Shown: positions 35,536-47,134 of the stretch, piece after piece
Numbering within the stretch: the stretch's first letter is position 1
Layout: every line of letters starts with the position of its first letter
Assembly (NCBI GenBank): GCA_963678675.1
Contig: OY783194.1
Span: 23,352,278-23,416,277 of the forward strand
Source of the DNA: Xiphydria camelus
Taxonomy: Eukaryota; Arthropoda; Insecta; Hymenoptera; Xiphydriidae
Direction of reading: 5' to 3'
DNA: 64,000 bases
The notes under the pieces: model-generated
The model's input: only the letters and a program-made list of their open reading frames with translations
Told to the model about the DNA's origin: nothing
The model's database searches: none
Made by a program: the position numbers and the translations under genes

Positions 35536-35639
35536 GGGGAGACCGGGCCTAGTTTATACGTGAAGTTGGCCCCGCATTGACATGGAAAGTAATGACCAAT
35601 GCGGGGCCAACTTCACGTATCAACTAGCCCCGGTCTCCC
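35536..35639. mobile_element. 104-bp hairpin MITE
   Basis: Near-perfect arms of about 45 bp containing GAAGTTGGCCCCGCATTG, around a loop with ATGGAAAGTAATG. It shares both the GAAGTTGGCCCC arm word and the loop word with the hairpin at 36843, although the remaining arm sequence differs. Confidence 0.8.
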
Positions 35640-35699
35640 TGATTTTGTCCATATGTGTACTATATATCGTCGGTTCAACGCCAAAACCATAAATCAGCA

Positions 35700-36130
35700 A
35701 AATTGGCCAATTTGACCTATGCGCACCACAATACTCATTAAGAAAGCTTTTTTCCTATGCCAAAGTCACGAATCTGTTTACGCGTCATACATTGGGGTGG
35801 GGGCAGATTCCATGTTCACGAAAGTTAGTTTGCTTACGACCGTCCAATAGCAAGGTAACAAATGTGCAAGTTTCGTGTTTTTGACGTTATAAAAATTCAC
35901 ATAATCAAGTCGGAATTGCCACTTTCGTGACTTTGGCTTCGTAAACATTACCAGGATTAACCTGAATGTAACAGTTTCGTTTATTTGGCTTTGTGAAACG
36001 TGCTAACAGTTTTCTGAATGTGACAGTTTAGTGTTTTTAGCTTCGTATACGTTTCTACAAATAATCTCTGAATGTGCCACATTCGCTGATTTGGTGTTTT
36101 TTAAAATAAGGACCAAATCCACAAATGTGA
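35700..36130. repeat. Degenerate tandem repeat, period about 53 bp
   Basis: Units of the form GAATGT-ACAGTTTCGT-TTTGGCTTCGTAAACG recur at about 35914, 35963, 36017 and 36070, with a shorter inverted-like relative at 35760-35830. No coding meaning is apparent. Confidence 0.5.
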
Positions 36131-36842
36131 CATTCTCAATAAAAAAAATGGCTAAATAGAAAAAAAATTATAGGTAGGTTTTGAACTGTTTAAGTAGGTA
36201 ATATAAAAGTACTAAACAATAAAATTGATTCGGCAAAAAACGGATTTTTCATACCGAACTGAAAGTTTGAAACGGAATTTTCTCAGAAGCACGATTTTGA
36301 ACATTCATGGTTTTTGCACTGGACCGGCGATATGAGCTCTAAGTGTGCACATTCGATCATTTATCGACTCGTTATCGATTTTACAGTGGGTATGTAAGTA
36401 ACAGTTGAGAAAATACTTCGGTCGAGAATCGCTAGATAGCGCGCTGGACGTTCACATAGTTAAGCTCAAAATATAATTTCGGGGGTGCGTTTTTGGGGAT
36501 AATGAATGAAATTCGCACCCGCATTTAAGAATTTCCCATCCGACGATACAAAACCATCTTCGGCCCTTATCGTATTACATAACATCATCAACGGTCATCA
36601 ACGATATAATCCGTGACGCCGGGAGTATTCTAGGAATAATGCAATAGAGACCTGACTTTTCACTTCGGTTTGAAGAATAAACTTGACTGCATAATGAAGA
36701 ATCAGGCATTGTCATCTGGGTACAATGCATGTACAGTTTGCATGCATGAGTGAAACCGTGAATGAATTGTGTATGGACTATAATATATGAAATGTATATA
36801 TAACAGAAGTATGTTTCATATATTATATTCTTCTATGTATTA

Positions 36843-36948
36843 GGGTAAAGCGGGGTAATTTGGCGAATGAAGTTGGCCCCTCGTTTCCATTACTTTCCAT
36901 AGAAACGAGGGGCCAACTTCATTCGCCAAATCATCCCGTTTTTTACCC
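36843..36948. mobile_element. 106-bp hairpin MITE at the left edge of the ELOVL duplication unit
   Basis: GGGTAAAGCGGGGTAATTTG on the left pairs imperfectly with the right end, flanked by TA (36841-36842 and 36949-36950). The inner arm GAATGAAGTTGGCCCCTCGT is perfectly inverted around an ATTACTTTCCAT loop. Homology with the second ELOVL copy begins directly after its right end. Confidence 0.85.
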
Positions 36949-37350
36949 TATATAAATAGTGTAGAATTCATATTGAATTCATATATGGGCAAAATCGTAT
37001 ATGATCTGTATATACATTTTATATGGATTTTATATGATCCATATAATACTTTTCCACCTGGAATTAGACGTTGTTACAATCCCTTTAATTACTCTAAAAT
37101 ACGATCATTCAAATGATACATTGTGGGTCGAGTTTAGACAATCTTCTTCCATATGTATACTAATACAGATATACATATCGTCGTCAAAATTGCAAAACCT
37201 CGTATCTGCAATTTTTATCGAAAATGAGATAACTTTGTTAACGTGTCGTAGACCTCTTGATACATAGGGGAAGGTCGTCTGGTATCGGACAGCGGTGGCA
37301 TCGGACAAAAGCAGTTTTCGTTATTTCCTGCTTGAGACAGCACCTGTTAA

Positions 37351-37871
37351 CCCTTTAAGTGGCAGAAGACTGGGACCCATTTTAAAACACATTATATGAA
37401 CTTTTTTTTATGTATGTAATATTTCTTGCCGTGAAAAAATTATCTTCATATTTTAAAAAGTTATAGATAAGGTAAGGTGGGGTAAGAGCGTACAAAAAAA
37501 TAGACGGGGCAAGTACCTCATATCAATTTTTATTCAAATTTCTTAACAAATGGTGCTGCCATCTTTAATTTGAATTTTTTTTTTTAGCACGTATTAAGCT
37601 GTTTAAGCGTTAGTTAAGCTGTTTTTTAAATCTAAGAAGTATTTTCGCAGATGCTAATCTAAATTATTCTTTTTGTTGATATGTTGATGTAATGTACTGG
37701 TCCCGTCTATTTTTGGTACGCTCTTACCCCACCTTACCTTACTTATTTATATTACTTTTTCATATGTATTAGAATTTACATTTATCTTATGTAGAATTAG
37801 TTTTCCATTAAAATATTAGCTAGGAGACTTAGGCCTGGTGGGAAACTATTCTCCCAGTAAAACTTAAAGGG
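37351..37871. mobile_element. TTAA-flanked MITE nested in the previous element
   Basis: TTAA at 37347-37350 and 37872-37875 flank inverted ends CCCTTTAAGT and CCCTTTAAGTTTTAC. These are typical of piggyBac-like ends. It carries a further nested element. Confidence 0.8.
37470..37739. mobile_element. TA-flanked MITE, third level of nesting
   Basis: The ends AGGTAAGGTGGGGTAAGAGC are perfectly inverted with TA at 37468-37469 and 37740-37741. The 270-bp element sits inside the TTAA element, which sits inside the 1.1-kb MITE. Confidence 0.85.
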
Positions 37872-38468
37872 TTAAGCATGCAGTGATTTGATGGGAATAA
37901 ACTAGCCAAGCTCACGCCATATAGGAATTGTCCTATGAATGGTGCGTCTCGTGCGTCGAATTTTTGTATTTTCGCGAGTGATTTGGTGCACGGAGATAGA
38001 TTTGTGTAACTGCAACTTATTACAAAGTAAATGTATTTATTAGGCTGTATTTCAAAGCCTAATAAAACTGTATTTTGTGTTTTAGAACTGCTATAAGTAA
38101 ACAGTTAGCCTTTGTAATTTGTTCTGTTATTAAATTACCTCAAAAGATCAATAATTCTCTATAGTTTTATGTTTGTCCGATACCACCCTCTACTTTTTAA
38201 GGACGCTACTTTGTGTTACTTTTGATTCTTTACAAAAATATATATTATTAGTTTTTACTTGTCAAATCACGCTTAACATATGTATAAGATATCAAGTATC
38301 ATTTTGTGCATTAAGTAATTCGGCATAGCTCTTTTTCAGCCTGACAGTCTAAGAAAAGCTAAGGTGTCCGATACTAGACGACCTTCTCCTATATGTGCTA
38401 AACTTGGTAATTTTCGATAAGAATTGCAGATACGAGGTTCTGCAGTTTTGATGACGATATACAGGATA

Positions 38469-38683
38469 TAATGGCTAAGAAGGCTGAAACAGAAGGAACC
38501 TAATTTTGTTCAGAATTAGTACACTGACTAACGACATGACTTCCAATGGTCCTCGTTTCTCGGATTCCACTGGGTTGTCAACTATTTGTCAGAGTAAGGG
38601 GCTTGTAGAAGGTCATGTCATTAGTCAGTGTATGAATTCTAAACAAAATTAGGCTCCTCCGGTTTCAGCCCTCTTGGCCATTA
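38469..38683. mobile_element. Foldback MITE in the ELOVL upstream region, copy 1
   Basis: The arm TAATGGCTAAGAAGGCTGAA is imperfectly inverted at about 38665-38683. The inner arm CACTGACTAACGACATGAC is also inverted. An orthologous copy lies at 47824-48037, so this insertion predates the duplication. Confidence 0.75.
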
Positions 38684-39248
38684 CACTTCGTATATACTAT
38701 AGTCTACTTTCTAATATAGAGTAATTAGCATGTTGCTTTTTCTTATTAGGTGTAAACTAATTTTTCTTCACACGTATCACGATAGACGGACATTTGATAA
38801 AACGTGAAAGTATTTCGAATTGAAAAAAGGTTAAACGAAATGATTCATTCCCAAGCTTACTTCTCTCATACTGTCGCATTACTTTGACGTCAGAGCCTAA
38901 GCTCACGCGTCGTAAGTATAGATTCTAATAACGTTAGAATACTGCTCTACCGGTGCATAATTACCCTTTGCACATTGTATCTAACCATTATACGAGTATT
39001 TAGATATAGTGTATCTCACGTCTCATTGGTGACGTAATTTCCGACCACACGTAATCTAACTTTGTTATACATTGAGTTTCAATTATATGTACAAACAAGG
39101 ATACATGCTGCAACTGTGTATATAGGTTTGGGTGACTACTTTAAAATTCTATAGCGTGAACTCGATTTGCGTTACGATGAATAATGTGTGCATTAATGAG
39201 AAAACAACGGAGTGGGGGAAGGAATGCATTTCCCCGTCGTTTCTTTTC

Positions 39249-39256
39249 TATATAAG
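39249..39256 (+). promoter_or_regulatory. TATA box of ELOVL copy 1
   Basis: TATATAAG lies 136 bp upstream of the ATG at 39385. It predicts transcription from about 39280. The sequence and spacing are identical in copy 2 (48604-48611). Confidence 0.6.
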
Positions 39257-39384
39257 TCGATAGCTCGAAATTGCCGAACTAAATTGCATTTATCGTGGTG
39301 GAGTATTCATAAAGATCAAACACCAACAGCATTGGAGAAATTTCAACGTAAAGTTGAAACAGTTTTACATAACAAACGAGTATA

Positions 39385-41382
39385 ATGTCACTAATGGAAA
39401 CATATAATTATTACATATTTGAACAGGCTGGTAAGCGATAAATCTAAACTTAATTTTATGGAATATTTTTCACGGGGTTTTCTTGTATTACGCTACGTTA
39501 GTCAACGTTCATAGGTACATAAAACAAATGAACGAATTTCCCACCAACACACGCACAAGTGTTACGACGATATATTAATATACTAAATCAAAATCGAGTT
39601 TATTTTTGAAATATTGTTCTCAACGATAATCGGCAGTAAATAATTCAATTTTAATTTTTACACTTATTAGAGGCAGTGTATAAAAAGTTTGTTTGATGTC
39701 CAGTTTTTGCCCCCCTTTAAAAAAAAACTTAAATTTCAATTTTAGAGAAATAATTTATCAGATCACTCAATAATTTTAGAGTTTAGTTCGCAAAATTTGT
39801 TTAATTATCCAATCGGCGGTAAAAAATACATAGCAACGAGTATAACTTTTGTTTTTATTTTTGGAGCAAGTTTAAATTTTAGACACTTAATTTAAGATAG
39901 AGTAAAAGTTTGTTTAAATTTGAACATGATTATTTCGAAACGTAATGGAAATATGTGAAGACTCAAAAGTAGCCTTTTTATATAAAACTATAAGCAAACT
40001 TCTTTTGTTTCAACTTTTTTTACATGTCCAATCGTTTTCTAGATAATCGATTTTAAATTTGCACTTCATCTAGAGCATTTATCTCACTTTTACCCTAGAT
40101 CTTTTTCTTTCTTTTGACAATATCTCTATTAACAATTTGGCAATTCTCTAAATCATAGAATCTGCGATAAACTTCTTATAAATCATTAGAAACATTTGTT
40201 ATACTTTCAAAAATCCGTTGTGAAATTTATAACAAACATATTTGTGAAGAAATAAATTTCATACTAATTGAAGAGTAAAAATACAATGGATATCCTAAAT
40301 CCAAGTTTCTTTAAATTCCATAATTATTTTTGTAAATGTAATACAATTTTGTACTATAGTCACATTTTGAATCCATAAATATTTCTAACAGTACTGTCAA
40401 TCGTAATATAAAGGATGAGTCATCCGATCAGGATAATAAATCACTTCGACGGTAAACGGGGAAATTTACTACCTTTTAGATCCACGAGTGAAAGACTGGT
40501 TGCTTCTATCATCACCAGTGCCTATATTTCTGATCCTAGTTGCATATGTCTACGGCACACTAGTCTTAGGAAGAAAATACATGGTGGACAGGGAACCCTA
40601 TTCCTTAAAGACGTTCATAAAAGTCTATAACATTTTTCAAATCATGGCAAACATTGGATTGATATACGGATGTCTATCGAGTGGCTGGTTGACAGAAGTT
40701 GGCCTCGGTTGCGAAGCTGTCGACTACTCTTGGAATCCATTGCCTTATCGAGTAAGGTTTTGTTTTTACAATAATCTTACCTTTTTTTCGTATCCCCTAT
40801 GTTATACAATTTCTCGGCCTTACAGTTGCTACAAGTATACTGGTGGTTGCTAATAGTAAAATTGGTCGACTTATTGGAGACCGTGATGTTCGTTTTGAGA
40901 AAGAGGGATAGACAGATTTCTTTTCTACACGTGTATCATCACATTAGTAGCGTTTTGTTCGCGTGGATTGGCGCTAAATATCTTGCTGGAGGAATGGGAA
41001 CGTTTAGTCTCGTGCTCAATTCCAGTGTACACGTCATAATGTATACGTACTACTTTCTTACAACCGGCGGTCCAAAAGTGCAACAGGTGCTACGTAACGT
41101 GAAACCGTACATTACTATCATTCAAATGGTGAGTTAACTGATTTTGAACAATCGTCAATATATATCAAGAGTATTATTTATCCTCCCGTTATAATTCTAT
41201 TTTTCTTCAAAATTTGACAGGTCCAGTTCTGCTTAATTTTTTTACACGGGATGCAAATCTTTTCTCCGTCGTGCACCTATCCCAAACTTATAGCATATCT
41301 GTTCATTCTCAACGTCGTAATAAATTTCGTTCTTTTTTATCATTTTTATAACGAAAATTATACGACCAAGAAACAGCTATGA
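39385..41382 (+). CDS. Very-long-chain fatty acid elongase (ELOVL/ELO), copy 1, four exons
   Basis: Exons: 39385-39430, 40480-40751, 40826-41128, 41221-41382, all with GT-AG junctions; the first splits an Asp codon (G|AT), giving a 260-aa protein. ELO enzymes are ER membrane 3-ketoacyl-CoA synthases that condense acyl-CoA with malonyl-CoA. Visible marks: DPRVKDW at residues 16-22, a K-x-x-D-x-x-E-T box (118-125), the HVYHH catalytic box (141-145), NSSVHVIMYTYY (171-182), T-x-x-Q-x-x-Q-F (203-210), several hydrophobic segments, and a C-terminal KKQL that fits a dilysine ER-retrieval signal. Length is normal for insect ELOVLs. The usual acidic box K-x-x-E-x-x-D-T is altered (E/D order swapped). 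The gene lies inside the inferred Dys intron on the same strand. It has all the parts of an intact gene; substrate is unknown. Confidence 0.93.
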
Positions 41383-41474
41383 GGCACCATGAAGGCAATT
41401 TGGAGCCTACGATCGCGTCACGAAGTATAATGGAATTTATAACTGAAGGGAAATGAAGAGAAATGGAATACCAT

Positions 41475-41707
41475 CCCCACGGAAAAGTTATATATTGTAG
41501 ATATTAAAAAAATATTAAATATTTGTAACGAGTATTCAAAATATATAGGTTTGTTTTCGCTGTTTTTGGTATATTCTATTGGTGTAGACGTATTTATAAT
41601 GTTAATGTGTAAATGTGTTATAAATATTTTATATATATATATTAAATATATTCGGATTAGATAAGACATATTTTTTTTCTTCGTACATTTAAAATATATG
41701 AAAAACA
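41475..41707. mobile_element. MITE remnant, CCCCACGGAAAAGTTA family
   Basis: Starts CCCCACGGAAAAGTTATATA and is cut off at the TA where the 5.7-kb element begins. The equivalent in ELOVL copy 2 (50863) extends further and lacks this cut, so the truncation marks the duplication junction. Confidence 0.7.
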
Positions 41708-42983
41708 TACAGGGTCTTCAAAAAGTCCCGGTACGGCTGATTATCTCAGCGGGAAATCATTTTAGAGAAAAATGTTTAATGTAAAACTTTTAGGATTTTT
41801 CCCTGGCTACCGAATGGTTATATTGGATTTGACCTTGACCATGACTTTCAAGGTCATATCAAGGTCAAATTGATCTTTTTAAATGCGAACCCCTATTTTT
41901 GATACCAGAAATGAAAAAAGCGGGAAATTTCACATTCAAATATGTCCTTGACCATTTTTTTCATGTGACCTTTATGGTCAGCGGAACACAGTGGGAAAGG
42001 CTATAGCAGGATAAGCATGATCAATCTGCCTTGGAATGAAATCTTTTCGTAAATAAGTCCTTTGAACATCTCGTTGAAAAAAAAATTTGACCAAAATTTC
42101 AGCTCCCCTCCTCAAGCAGTTCCTGAGAAATCATGAAAAACGTGATTTTTTATTTATTATTTTTCTCTTGGCCGCTATTGCAGATACTCTTACAAAAAAA
42201 AATGTGGCTGCAAAGTAAGTCAAACCGTACTTGAAAAAATACTTGTTGCCTTATCGCGCGCTATTCCCGATTTTTAAAAAAAAACGTCACCGTCAAAAAA
42301 TTTGAGAATGTGTATTTCATCAAAATACACCTCTTCAAATTTTTTCAGAATGTTTAAAAATACACTTTGAGGAAAAACGATAAATCGCCTTTTTCGGCCT
42401 TTTTTGAGGTTTCACTTCTTTATATGGGATATTTTTATTTTCTCACAGTATATCAAATGGAACATGGAACACCTCTGAAGGTTTCTATTATATTCTGCCG
42501 TAGTTTGTAGCGTGGTTAATAGATAGCGCCACGTGAATCGTATATATTATATACATTTCAGTAAGGCCACATAATATATTGTTCCTCTTTTCGCTTAAAT
42601 AATGTATTTAACCTTAATAAAAATGGTATCGATATAATTATGCTTCTGTAGAGAATTGACGAAAATTACTTTTTCTTCGATCCAGCTTTTTTTAATTAAA
42701 TAATTATGAGTAACAATTAGGTACCTTATATTCGCCACTGCCATCTAGCTGTGTTTGATTGAAGCTTGTTCTCAATTGTTAGTTTTGTTTTATTTCGACA
42801 GATGACTGCATTGTATATAGGTCCGCGTGAATTAATTGCACGAGAACAGTTAGTGTTATAATAAAAATCAAAATAACATCGTATCAACGAATACAGAGGT
42901 TTTCAGTGTTTCATTCCCAAACAATCGAAAGAAACGATAAAAACCTCACTTCCTCAGCTGAGTTCTGGTTATTCTTTTACATA

Positions 42984-43299
42984 CCGTATGTCCGCGATCA
43001 TTTGAACCATAGGAAAATTGCGAGTTTTGCATGAGCACCCCTTTGGGTCTCCTCGTCCAATAGAATCACCGGAGAAGCGTGAATGCGCATGCGTAGTCAT
43101 CCGCGAGTGTGGCGTCGTCAGCAAGTTCAGATCGGTTATCGAAATAATCGATCTGAACTTGCTGACGACGCCACACTCGCGGATGACTACGCATGCGCAT
43201 TCACGCTTCTCCGGTGATTCTATTGGACGAGGAGACCCAAAGGGGTGCTCATGCAAAACTCGCAATTTTCCTATGGTTCAAATGATCGCGGACATACGG
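42984..43299. mobile_element. Near-perfect 316-bp palindrome, TA-flanked
   Basis: Arms of about 155 bp (starting CCGTATGTCCGCGATC) pair around 43141/43142 with only one or two mismatches near the centre. TA flanks both sides (42982-42983 and 43300-43301). The two open stretches starting at 43018 (+) and 43265 (-) are the same sequence read from each arm, not genes. Confidence 0.9.
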
Positions 43300-43428
43300 T
43301 ACATACAGATAGTAAAGAGCGTAACAGTTGAATGCAAGTGATTACAAGTGAACCTAGCGTGACAGGAATTTTCTTTGCTTCTGATTCTGATAAGAGATGG
43401 TAAGTACTGATATTTTCTTTAGAGAAAC

Positions 43429-43682
43429 TGTAGCATGAAAGTAAAATCCGGGCTAAGTGCCAAAAAGCAAGTTTTGAGATATGCAGTTCTGAAAGCAAGC
43501 AAGCAAGCAAGCTTTTCAGCAAGCAAGATTCTTGTGGCAATTATTTGAACTAGATTTTGAAGGATCTAGACATAGCCCATTTTTTTTACAGCGTATTGGG
43601 GTTGTCACATAGTCCACTTTTTAGCACTTAACTCAATTTTTCATATTCTGGCACTTAGCCCGGATTTTACTTCCATGCTACA
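43429..43682. mobile_element. Foldback MITE, 254 bp, in the core of the 5.7-kb element
   Basis: TGTAGCATG followed by AAAATCCGGGCTAAGTGCC is inverted at about 43650-43682. It inserted between the palindrome and the 119-codon ORF. Confidence 0.75.
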
Positions 43683-43782
43683 ACTCTCCTTTTTCAAGTT
43701 TCAAACGTAGCGTCAGGGTAGGACGATGATTTCTAGTAGACTGTTATTTATCAGACTTGTATAGTTTTTAGTTTAGTTTAGT

Positions 43783-44142
43783 TTGAACGTTGTACTTATG
43801 ATTTTAATATTGAATATGCACACACACACATATAACTTAGTGCTGTCAGTAGGTATATTTAATATTTTTTGTTCAATGCAATGCTATATTGAAACGTATT
43901 CTTTGATTTTACTGCTTCTGTTTGGGCTTTTTATTTACGCAGTCTGGATTTTATTCTTCGGCAAAGTACTGGGAGTTCAAATGAAAAGAGTTCTTTGTTG
44001 TTCACATCTAGCTTCCGTTATTTACTACTTGTCATATGCCAGATATTTGTCATCAATCATTAGACCAGCAGAGATACTAACGAAGATTTTTGATGTCGAG
44101 CAAGTTGAACCAATCATCGAAGAGGATAGTGACGAAGATTAG
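43783..44142 (+). CDS. 119-aa putative membrane protein in the core of the 5.7-kb element
   Basis: I do not recognise the family. The frame as opened here starts at a TTG; the first ATG is at 43798. It has two hydrophobic stretches: one at about residues 5-33 and a stronger one at about 40-60 (LILLLLFGLFIYAVWILFF). A basic stretch follows (QMKRV), then a soluble segment with YLSYARYLSSIIRPAEIL. It ends in a very acidic tail (EEDSDED), just before TAG. It is the longest open frame in the core that is not explained by mirrored repeats, and it has ordinary mixed codon use. It might be the C-terminal exon of the element's own protein, a captured host fragment, or chance. Confidence 0.35.
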   Translation: MNVVLMILILNMHTHTYNLVLSVGIFNIFCSMQCYIETYSLILLLLFGLFIYAVWILFFGKVLGVQMKRVLCCSHLASVIYYLSYARYLSSIIRPAEILTKIFDVEQVEPIIEEDSDED

Positions 44143-44546
44143 TCTCTCAGTTATGTATTTACCATATTTGATTTTGTAAACTATTCACTACTTTTTCACA
44201 GAAAATATAAATAATTACTTTTATTAAAAAACCGTTTGACTAGCTGTTTGTATTGCTATAATTATTAACATCATTATACTTTATCTCTATAAGTTAGAAT
44301 GTATGTACAATGCAGCCATCTGTCGGAATAAGACAAAACTAACAATTGAGAACAAGCTTCAATCAAACACCGATAAATGGCAGGGGCGAATATAAGGTAC
44401 CTAATTGTTACTCATATTTATTTAATTAAAAAAAGCTGGATCGAAGAAAAAGTAATTTTCGACAATTCTTTACAGAAGCATAATTATATCGATACTATTT
44501 TTATTAAGGTTATATAGATTATTTAAGCGAAAAGAGGAACAATATA

Positions 44547-45376
44547 CAGGGTGACATTTTGAAAACTTGCCACCCCAATATCTCAGAAAGTTACAGAGAT
44601 TTTCTAAAAACAAAAAATATGATTTCGGCAGTGGAAAGGGGGAACCAAAATGACATAATCGGAGACGAACCCCCTGCAACCCCCTTAGGAATAGCTCCCC
44701 AACTTTGTAATCTTAAATGGCAACCCCCCATGTGTAATACACACAACGTCGGAAAGCTCTTTAAAAATGCTTTACAACACCAAATTTTGGTACCTTTCGA
44801 TGAGTAGTTTTCGCGCAAACTATTTTCAATTTATTTATTAAAGGTCCATTAAAGATTTCCATAAATTTTTCGAACTTTTTCAAATGTTCTTGAAATTTTG
44901 CGACATTCTTGCGTAATTCTCTATTTCAGTTGGTTAATGCTTGCTCGTGCAGTTTGAGAAACAATAGATTTCAGATGTCCTCATAAGAAGAAATCATACG
45001 GAGTAAGATCAGGTGATGGAAATCATTTCGAAAATTTATTGTGACGTAATTGAACTTTAATAAATAAATTAACAAAACTTACTTCTAGCAGTTTCTTTCT
45101 CGATTTGCGCGAAAACTACTCATCGAAAGGTACCAAAATTTGGTGTTGTTGTAAAGCATTTTTAAAGAGCTTTTCAACGCTGTATCGCACATAGGGGGTT
45201 GCTATTTAAGATTACAAAGTTGGAGGGGCTACCCCTAAGGGGGTTGGAGGGGGTGCGTCTCCGATTATGTCATTTTGGTTCCCCCTCTCCACTGCTGAAA
45301 CCGTATTTTCTTTTTTTAGAAAATCTCTGCAACTTTCTGAGATATTGGGGTGGCAAGTTTTCAAAATATCACCCTG
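44547..45376. mobile_element. TA-flanked MITE, CAGGGTGACATT family, copy 2
   Basis: Same ends and body as 27276-28115. It is inserted in the right arm of the 5.7-kb element; the left arm shows the uninterrupted sequence near 42565-42580 ('aataatatattgttcc'). Confidence 0.85.
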
Positions 45377-46003
45377 TATGTGGCCTTACTAAAATGTATA
45401 TTATATATACGATTCACGCGTGGCGCCATCTATTGACCACGCTACAAACTACGGTAGAATATAATAGAAATATTCAGAGGTGTTCCATGTTCCATTTGAT
45501 ATACTGTGAGAAAATAAAAATATCCCATACAAAGAAGTGAAACTTCAAAAAAGGCCGAAAAAGGCGATTTTTCGTTTTTCCTCAAAAAGTGTATTTTTAA
45601 ACATTCTGAACAAATTTGAAGAGGTGTACTTTGATGAAATACACATTCTTAAATTTTTTGGATGTGACGTTTTTTCGTATACGCAAGAAACAAAATTTTG
45701 AAAATTTTAGGAATTTTTAAAAAATCGGGAATAGCGCGAGATAAGTCAACAAGGATTTTTTCAAGTACAGTTTGACTTACTTTGCAGCCACATTTTTTTT
45801 TCTGTAAGAGTATCTGCAATAGCGGCCAAGAGAAAAATAATAAATAAAAAATCACGTTTTTCACGATTTCTCAGGAACTGCTTGAGGAGGGGAGCTGAAA
45901 TTTTGGTCAAATTTTTTTTTCAACGAGATGTTCAAAGGACTTATTTACGAAAAGATTTCATTCCAAGTCAGATTGACCATGCTTACCGTCCTATAGCCTT
46001 TCC

Positions 46004-47134
46004 TTGAATTAGAAGGACAACATTCTTAATGGCTTATTCAACTTAAGGCCGTCGTCTAGTGTGTCAGGTCAAAAAAATTGATTTTTCAAACAGAGAAGAG
46101 AAAACAGCCTTGCATGACTTATTTGAAGAAGAGGAAGGTGTACTCTATGGTCCAGGCATAGCAGATTAATGGTGAGATCATTTTTTTATTATGAATTATA
46201 TACAATAACTTTCAAAGGCGTTTTTCTCAAAACACGATTTTATCAAATTGCTGCCATGATATCTCAAAAAACAGTTAATTGATTTCGCTCAAATTTATAC
46301 AGCATCTTTATTACATATATAACTACAAGTTGAACTAAAATAATTAAGATTGCTTCATTAGTTTTCTTTTTACCAGCTAAATAGATACGAAAAAAAAGTG
46401 CGAAAATCGATTTTTTTTTCTAAAGCGTAAAAAAAATATTTTTTTGGAATTCCGACTTTATTTTAGTTCCATTTATAGCCTCAAGTCTCATAATTAAAAT
46501 GGCGTTTGGTTTATTGATTTCAGATAAGCAGAACGTCCGGAATGATGGCAGCAGTGGAGCACCTCTTTTTTTATATGTGTTCTTGTTGGGCGATGTATCT
46601 CTGATTTAATTCAATATATAGACTTCCAAAAATTCACAAAGTTTGTTTAAATGTTAGTAAAAAAGATACAAAATTTACAAATTATTTTATTGTAACGGTA
46701 TATCAAAAACAAATCCTCAAAAAAGCATTAAAAAAACAGCCTTCACACTAGACGACGGCCTTAAATCAAATACGGTATAAGGGGTTTTTTGGGTCGCTGA
46801 TCACGAATCTGGAGTCAGGTTTAAAAAATTCAAGATGGCGGATCCAATATGGCGGACGAGATTTTTTTAAATCGACGGATTCATGCCAAATTTGGTATAG
46901 GGGGGTTTTTTGGGTCGCTGATCACGAATCTGAAATCAGATTTCAAAAATTTAAAATTTTCCAAATTTGGTACGAATCCGTCATTTTTCGAAAATCTCGT
47001 CCGCCATATTGGATCCGCCATCTTGAATTTTTGAAACCTGACTCCAGATTCGTGATCAGCGACCCAAAAAACCCCTTATACCGTATTTGATTTAAGTTGA
47101 ATAAGCCATTAAGAATGTTGTCCTTCTAATTCAA
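46004..47134. mobile_element. Foldback element with GATGGCGG modules nested in the right TIR
   Basis: Ends TTGAATTAGAAGGACAAC and inverse. The left arm of the 5.7-kb element lacks it (cf. 41985-42005). The arms carry a 'gggtcgctgatcacgaatct' block and GATGGCGGATCCAATATGGC. The same module is tandemly repeated in the element at 55739. The TTAA element 46047-46760 is inserted in its left arm. Confidence 0.8.
46047..46760. mobile_element. TTAA-flanked MITE, 714 bp
   Basis: TTAA at 46043-46046 and 46761-46764 flank perfect ends GGCCGTCGTCTAGTGTG. The empty site, with a single TTAA, is present in the other arm of the host foldback (about 47090-47100), proving TTAA-targeted insertion. The body is AT-rich without a transposase. 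Confidence 0.9.

Larger units (their letters stand above)
37267..38389. mobile_element. TA-flanked MITE, 1.1 kb, present only in ELOVL copy 1
   Basis: The ends GGGGAAGGTCGTCTGG and GGAGAAGGTCGTCTAG (inverse) lie between TA dinucleotides. In copy 2 the flanks run together near 47745 ('gatacatacctatgcg'), so the element inserted after the duplication. Removing two nested elements leaves about 600 bp. Confidence 0.85.
36951..41707 (+). repeat. Segmental duplication, copy 1 (ELOVL unit)
   Basis: Matches 47431 to about 51330 in the same order and orientation, apart from insertions specific to one copy (37267-38389 here; 51038-51193 and 51339-52613 in copy 2). Divergence by eye is low in the 5' flank and intron 1, almost nil across exon 2 and intron 2, and much higher in exons 3-4. 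Confidence 0.9.

Noticed and set aside
42969..43341. Two mirrored ORFs of about 100 codons
   Set aside because: Same sequence on the two arms of a palindrome; no protein family.
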